The notes under the pieces are model-generated. The model was given only the letters and a program-made list of their open reading frames with translations, had not been told where the DNA came from and made no database searches. A stretch of 33,269 bases of DNA from Desulfobulbaceae bacterium (lineage in GTDB: Bacteria > Desulfobacterota > Desulfobulbia > Desulfobulbales > Desulfocapsaceae), in contig JAAELB010000630.1 of assembly GCA_024227155.1 (NCBI GenBank), positions 1 through 33,269 of the forward strand, given 5' to 3'. This document shows, in pieces, positions 31,405 to 33,269 of the stretch. The translations under genes and the position numbers were made by a program. Every line of letters begins with the position of its first letter. Positions within the stretch are counted from its first letter, which is position 1.

Positions 31405-31551
31405 CTAGGAGGTTGTCCGAGAATAGATTTTTTGTTCAAAATCGAAGAATTTTCACAAAATAAGCACAGTCATACACATGATATTGCGAGCATTATTTTT
31501 TGACAATTCTGAAGAGTTTGGGCGAAAGGGCATTCTCGGACAGCCTCCTAG
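31405..31551. mobile_element. 147-bp MITE with 20-bp inverted ends and CTAG termini
   Basis: CTAGGAGGYTGTCCGAGAAT at 31405-31424 is the reverse complement of 31532-31551 with one mismatch (19 of 20). CTAG at both outer ends could be a 4-bp target duplication or part of the repeat. It has no coding capacity. The right end lies five bases from the stop codon of the radical SAM gene, the left end 10 bases from the start of the 30876-31394 gene. The parent IS is not in the window; the family is not assigned. Confidence 0.75.
31478..31506 (-). promoter_or_regulatory. Sigma-70-like promoter within the MITE
   Basis: On the minus strand: TTGTCA (31501-31506), 17 bases, TATCAT (31478-31483); each box matches consensus at five of six positions. 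Initiation near 31471 would transcribe into the 30876-31394 gene with a leader of about 75 bases. Confidence 0.5.
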
Positions 31552-31556
31552 TTTTG

Positions 31557-33269
31557 CTAATGTGATGGTAGTGCTATACTTAAGAACTTTTCACCATCTG
31601 TAATCATTAGTCTGTTATTTACCATTTTTTCTAAAAATGTAACGAGATCACTCTCACTTAAAGGTTTCATGGATTGTTTTTCTTTTAAAAACGTCAATAT
31701 CATAGTTTTTGATTTACACGAGTCACAGAATTCATACACATCTTTTTGCGAGCCTGACAGATGGAACTCTGTACCAACACTTTCGGATCGGCTGTCTAAT
31801 AGGATGAGGCCGTCGTCCTGGCCGTTGATCCACTTGAGGGAGCCCTGCTCAAGGTCATAGCGGTGATAATCAATGTATTCGATTATATCATCCGCAAACC
31901 CACTGGGATCGATATCCGGTCGATAGTCAAAGTCAAAACATGACGCTATTTGAGATATGCTGCAATTTTCAAAAGGGTAAATATATTGATAAACCTCTAG
32001 TGGTCTAATATTTTTCAAACCAAAATTTTCGGGATTCCTGAAGTATGGGCTAAAACGATCCAGTCTCACTGGTCCGCACGTTGGGAGAGGGCCCAGGAAT
32101 CGTATTGTCGGGAGAAGGGAAAGGATATAATCATAATCTTCTCTTGTCTCACCAGGGAATCCGTATAGGAGATTCCAATCCACACCTACACCATATTCTT
32201 TACACCATTTAAGTAACTGGATATTGATAAGGGCCGTTGCTCCTTTTCGCATAAGTTTAAGAACGTTGTTGCTGAGGCTCTCGATGCCTGGCTGGATGCG
32301 GCCCACGCCGGCCTCACTCAGGAGCTTGACTTGAGCCCGGGTCAGGTTGGATTTGACTTCATAAAAAATGCAGAGAGTTCTGTTTTGTTGGGCAAGTTCA
32401 GGGAAAACATCATCGAAATAGGACATGTCTAGCATATTATCCACTACTTCAACCATATCCAATCCCCAGGTGTCGACGAGATATAGTAACTCCTCGATTA
32501 CCCGTTTAGCGCTTTTGCTTTGGTATATGACTTTATCTCCATTCAGGCCACAGAAGGTACATTGTTTCTTTGCTCCCCACCAGCAGCCTCTGGAACTTTC
32601 AAAGAGAAGCACAGGCACAACCGGAGACGCCGATGAACTCGTCATCAGATTTTCGAAATAGTCACTGAAATCCGGGAAAGGAAGCTCATCGAGAGTTCTC
32701 AATGATTCAGCATGGCCAGTGAAAATAGATTCTGATTTTGCCCTGTAGACGATACCTTTAATTTGATTCAGTGCGTCCTGGTTCCGGTTCTTCTCTTTTA
32801 ATAGTCTTACAAGTTGTGGAAAGTTTTTCTCCGCCCCACCCGAAAAACTGTAATCTACAAAGTTGAACTTTCGATGCAGTTCCAGCCCCATCTCTGCTTC
32901 CCAGTTTGCGCCGCCAAAAACTATGTTTATTTCCGGGAAGAGATATTTGATGTGTTGTGCGAGGGCAAGAGAAGCAATGTTCTGCTCAAAAGTTGAGGTG
33001 AAGCCGACTACGGTGTACTTACTCCAGTCAATGGCTTCTATACAGTGGTTTAAGAAATGAGGTATTAATGCACGAATATTTTGTAACCTTTGTATGCTGT
33101 TGCCATCAAAACGCCAAATATTCTTGAGGATATTCTGAATATAAGCAGCATCGTATTCCTCCATGTCCCCGTACAGGTTCGATGCAAAAGTCCAGTCTCC
33201 TGCAAACGCTGTGTATGGTAAATCAGAGGCTATCCACTGATATTCGTCATAACCAATGAACTCGGCGAA
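31557..33269 (-). CDS. RiPP maturation radical SAM protein 1-like, partial (5' end outside window)
   Basis: The visible part is 570 codons. The frame is open to the window edge without a stop, so the internal Met at 33164 is unlikely to be the start; the gene continues beyond 33269. An N-terminal B12-binding-like domain (FTSTFEQNIASLALAQHI, NIVFGGANWE) precedes the radical SAM core SRGCWWGAKKQCTFCGLNG (C-x7-C-x2-C, the unusual spacing of this family), VEVVDNMLDMSYFDDV, FYEVKSNL, GVGRIQPGIESLS and LLYGFPGE. Family members modify ribosomal peptides of RiPP clusters. Neither precursor peptide nor transporter is in the window, so they would lie to the right. Downstream, after five bases, is a MITE. 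Confidence 0.9.
   Translation of the reverse strand, partial: FAEFIGYDEYQWIASDLPYTAFAGDWTFASNLYGDMEEYDAAYIQNILKNIWRFDGNSIQRLQNIRALIPHFLNHCIEAIDWSKYTVVGFTSTFEQNIASLALAQHIKYLFPEINIVFGGANWEAEMGLELHRKFNFVDYSFSGGAEKNFPQLVRLLKEKNRNQDALNQIKGIVYRAKSESIFTGHAESLRTLDELPFPDFSDYFENLMTSSSASPVVPVLLFESSRGCWWGAKKQCTFCGLNGDKVIYQSKSAKRVIEELLYLVDTWGLDMVEVVDNMLDMSYFDDVFPELAQQNRTLCIFYEVKSNLTRAQVKLLSEAGVGRIQPGIESLSNNVLKLMRKGATALINIQLLKWCKEYGVGVDWNLLYGFPGETREDYDYILSLLPTIRFLGPLPTCGPVRLDRFSPYFRNPENFGLKNIRPLEVYQYIYPFENCSISQIASCFDFDYRPDIDPSGFADDIIEYIDYHRYDLEQGSLKWINGQDDGLILLDSRSESVGTEFHLSGSQKDVYEFCDSCKSKTMILTFLKEKQSMKPLSESDLVTFLEKMVNNRLMITDGEKFLSIALPSH

Noticed and set aside
31395-31439. Fifteen-residue N-terminal extension of the small exported protein
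   Set aside because: It lies mostly in the MITE end, and the signal-peptide-like sequence begins at ATG 31394.
30832-31556. Possible RiPP precursor peptide near the radical SAM gene
   Set aside because: No short ORF with a leader-like sequence or Cys/Gly-rich core was seen; the space is taken by the exported-protein gene and the MITE.
33162-33164. Met at 33164 as the true start of the radical SAM gene
   Set aside because: The frame stays open to the window edge and the upstream residues resemble the family N-terminus, so the gene is partial.

Overview
The window looks like a chromosomal segment of an anaerobic, probably sulfate-reducing Desulfobacterota (Desulfobulbales-like). This is inferred from gene content: an orange-protein (ORP) type cluster of MinD/ferredoxin ATPases and NifX-like proteins under sigma-54 control, ApbE with a Gx transporter, and a RiPP-type radical SAM enzyme. 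No rRNA, tRNA or CRISPR array was seen.

Layout. (1) 1-1980: an IS630/Tc1-mariner-type element, whose transposase has exactly 82 residues between the second and third catalytic acids, lies inside the remains of a REP-associated tyrosine transposase (RAYT) gene with a DnaA-like C-terminus. (2) 2192-4831: an overlapping ApbE / NusG-domain-II / Gx-EcfT fusion operon. (3) 9080 down to 4888 (minus): a heterodimeric ABC exporter with one degenerate ATP site, then a [4Fe-4S] protein. (4) 9081-9795: an AT-rich non-coding stretch holding a 153-bp MITE with 13-bp terminal repeats and perfect 8-bp target duplications. (5) 9796-10191: an H-NS-family gene with its own terminator. (6) 15237 down to 10287 (minus): a BMP-type (nucleoside-like) ABC importer, with a dispersed palindromic repeat between the ATPase and first permease genes. 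(7) 15581-20869: YbbA-YbbP-TesA genes followed, with a 4-bp overlap, by a PAS-AAA+-Fis sigma-54 activator. (8) 20933-25510: two 18-bp dyads 33 bp apart, a near-consensus -24/-12 promoter, then eight co-directional genes: NifX-like, DUF5320, pseudo-receiver, two MinD/ferredoxin ATPases, two more NifX-like proteins and a NifU/IscU-like scaffold. (9) 25609-33269: an accessory region with small secreted and zinc-ribbon proteins, an 879-aa secreted protein with a dockerin-like end, a histidine-kinase-like protein lacking a recognisable H-box, a GAF remnant, a small exported protein, a 147-bp MITE carrying a promoter-like sequence aimed at that gene, and a RiPP-maturation radical SAM gene running off the right edge.

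The most coherent system is region 7-8. The activator gene sits beside paired enhancer-like dyads and a sigma-54 promoter placed just before a complete metal-cluster-handling operon, so the activator probably drives it. The most striking mobile DNA is the 82-residue-spaced transposase at the left end and the two short non-autonomous elements.
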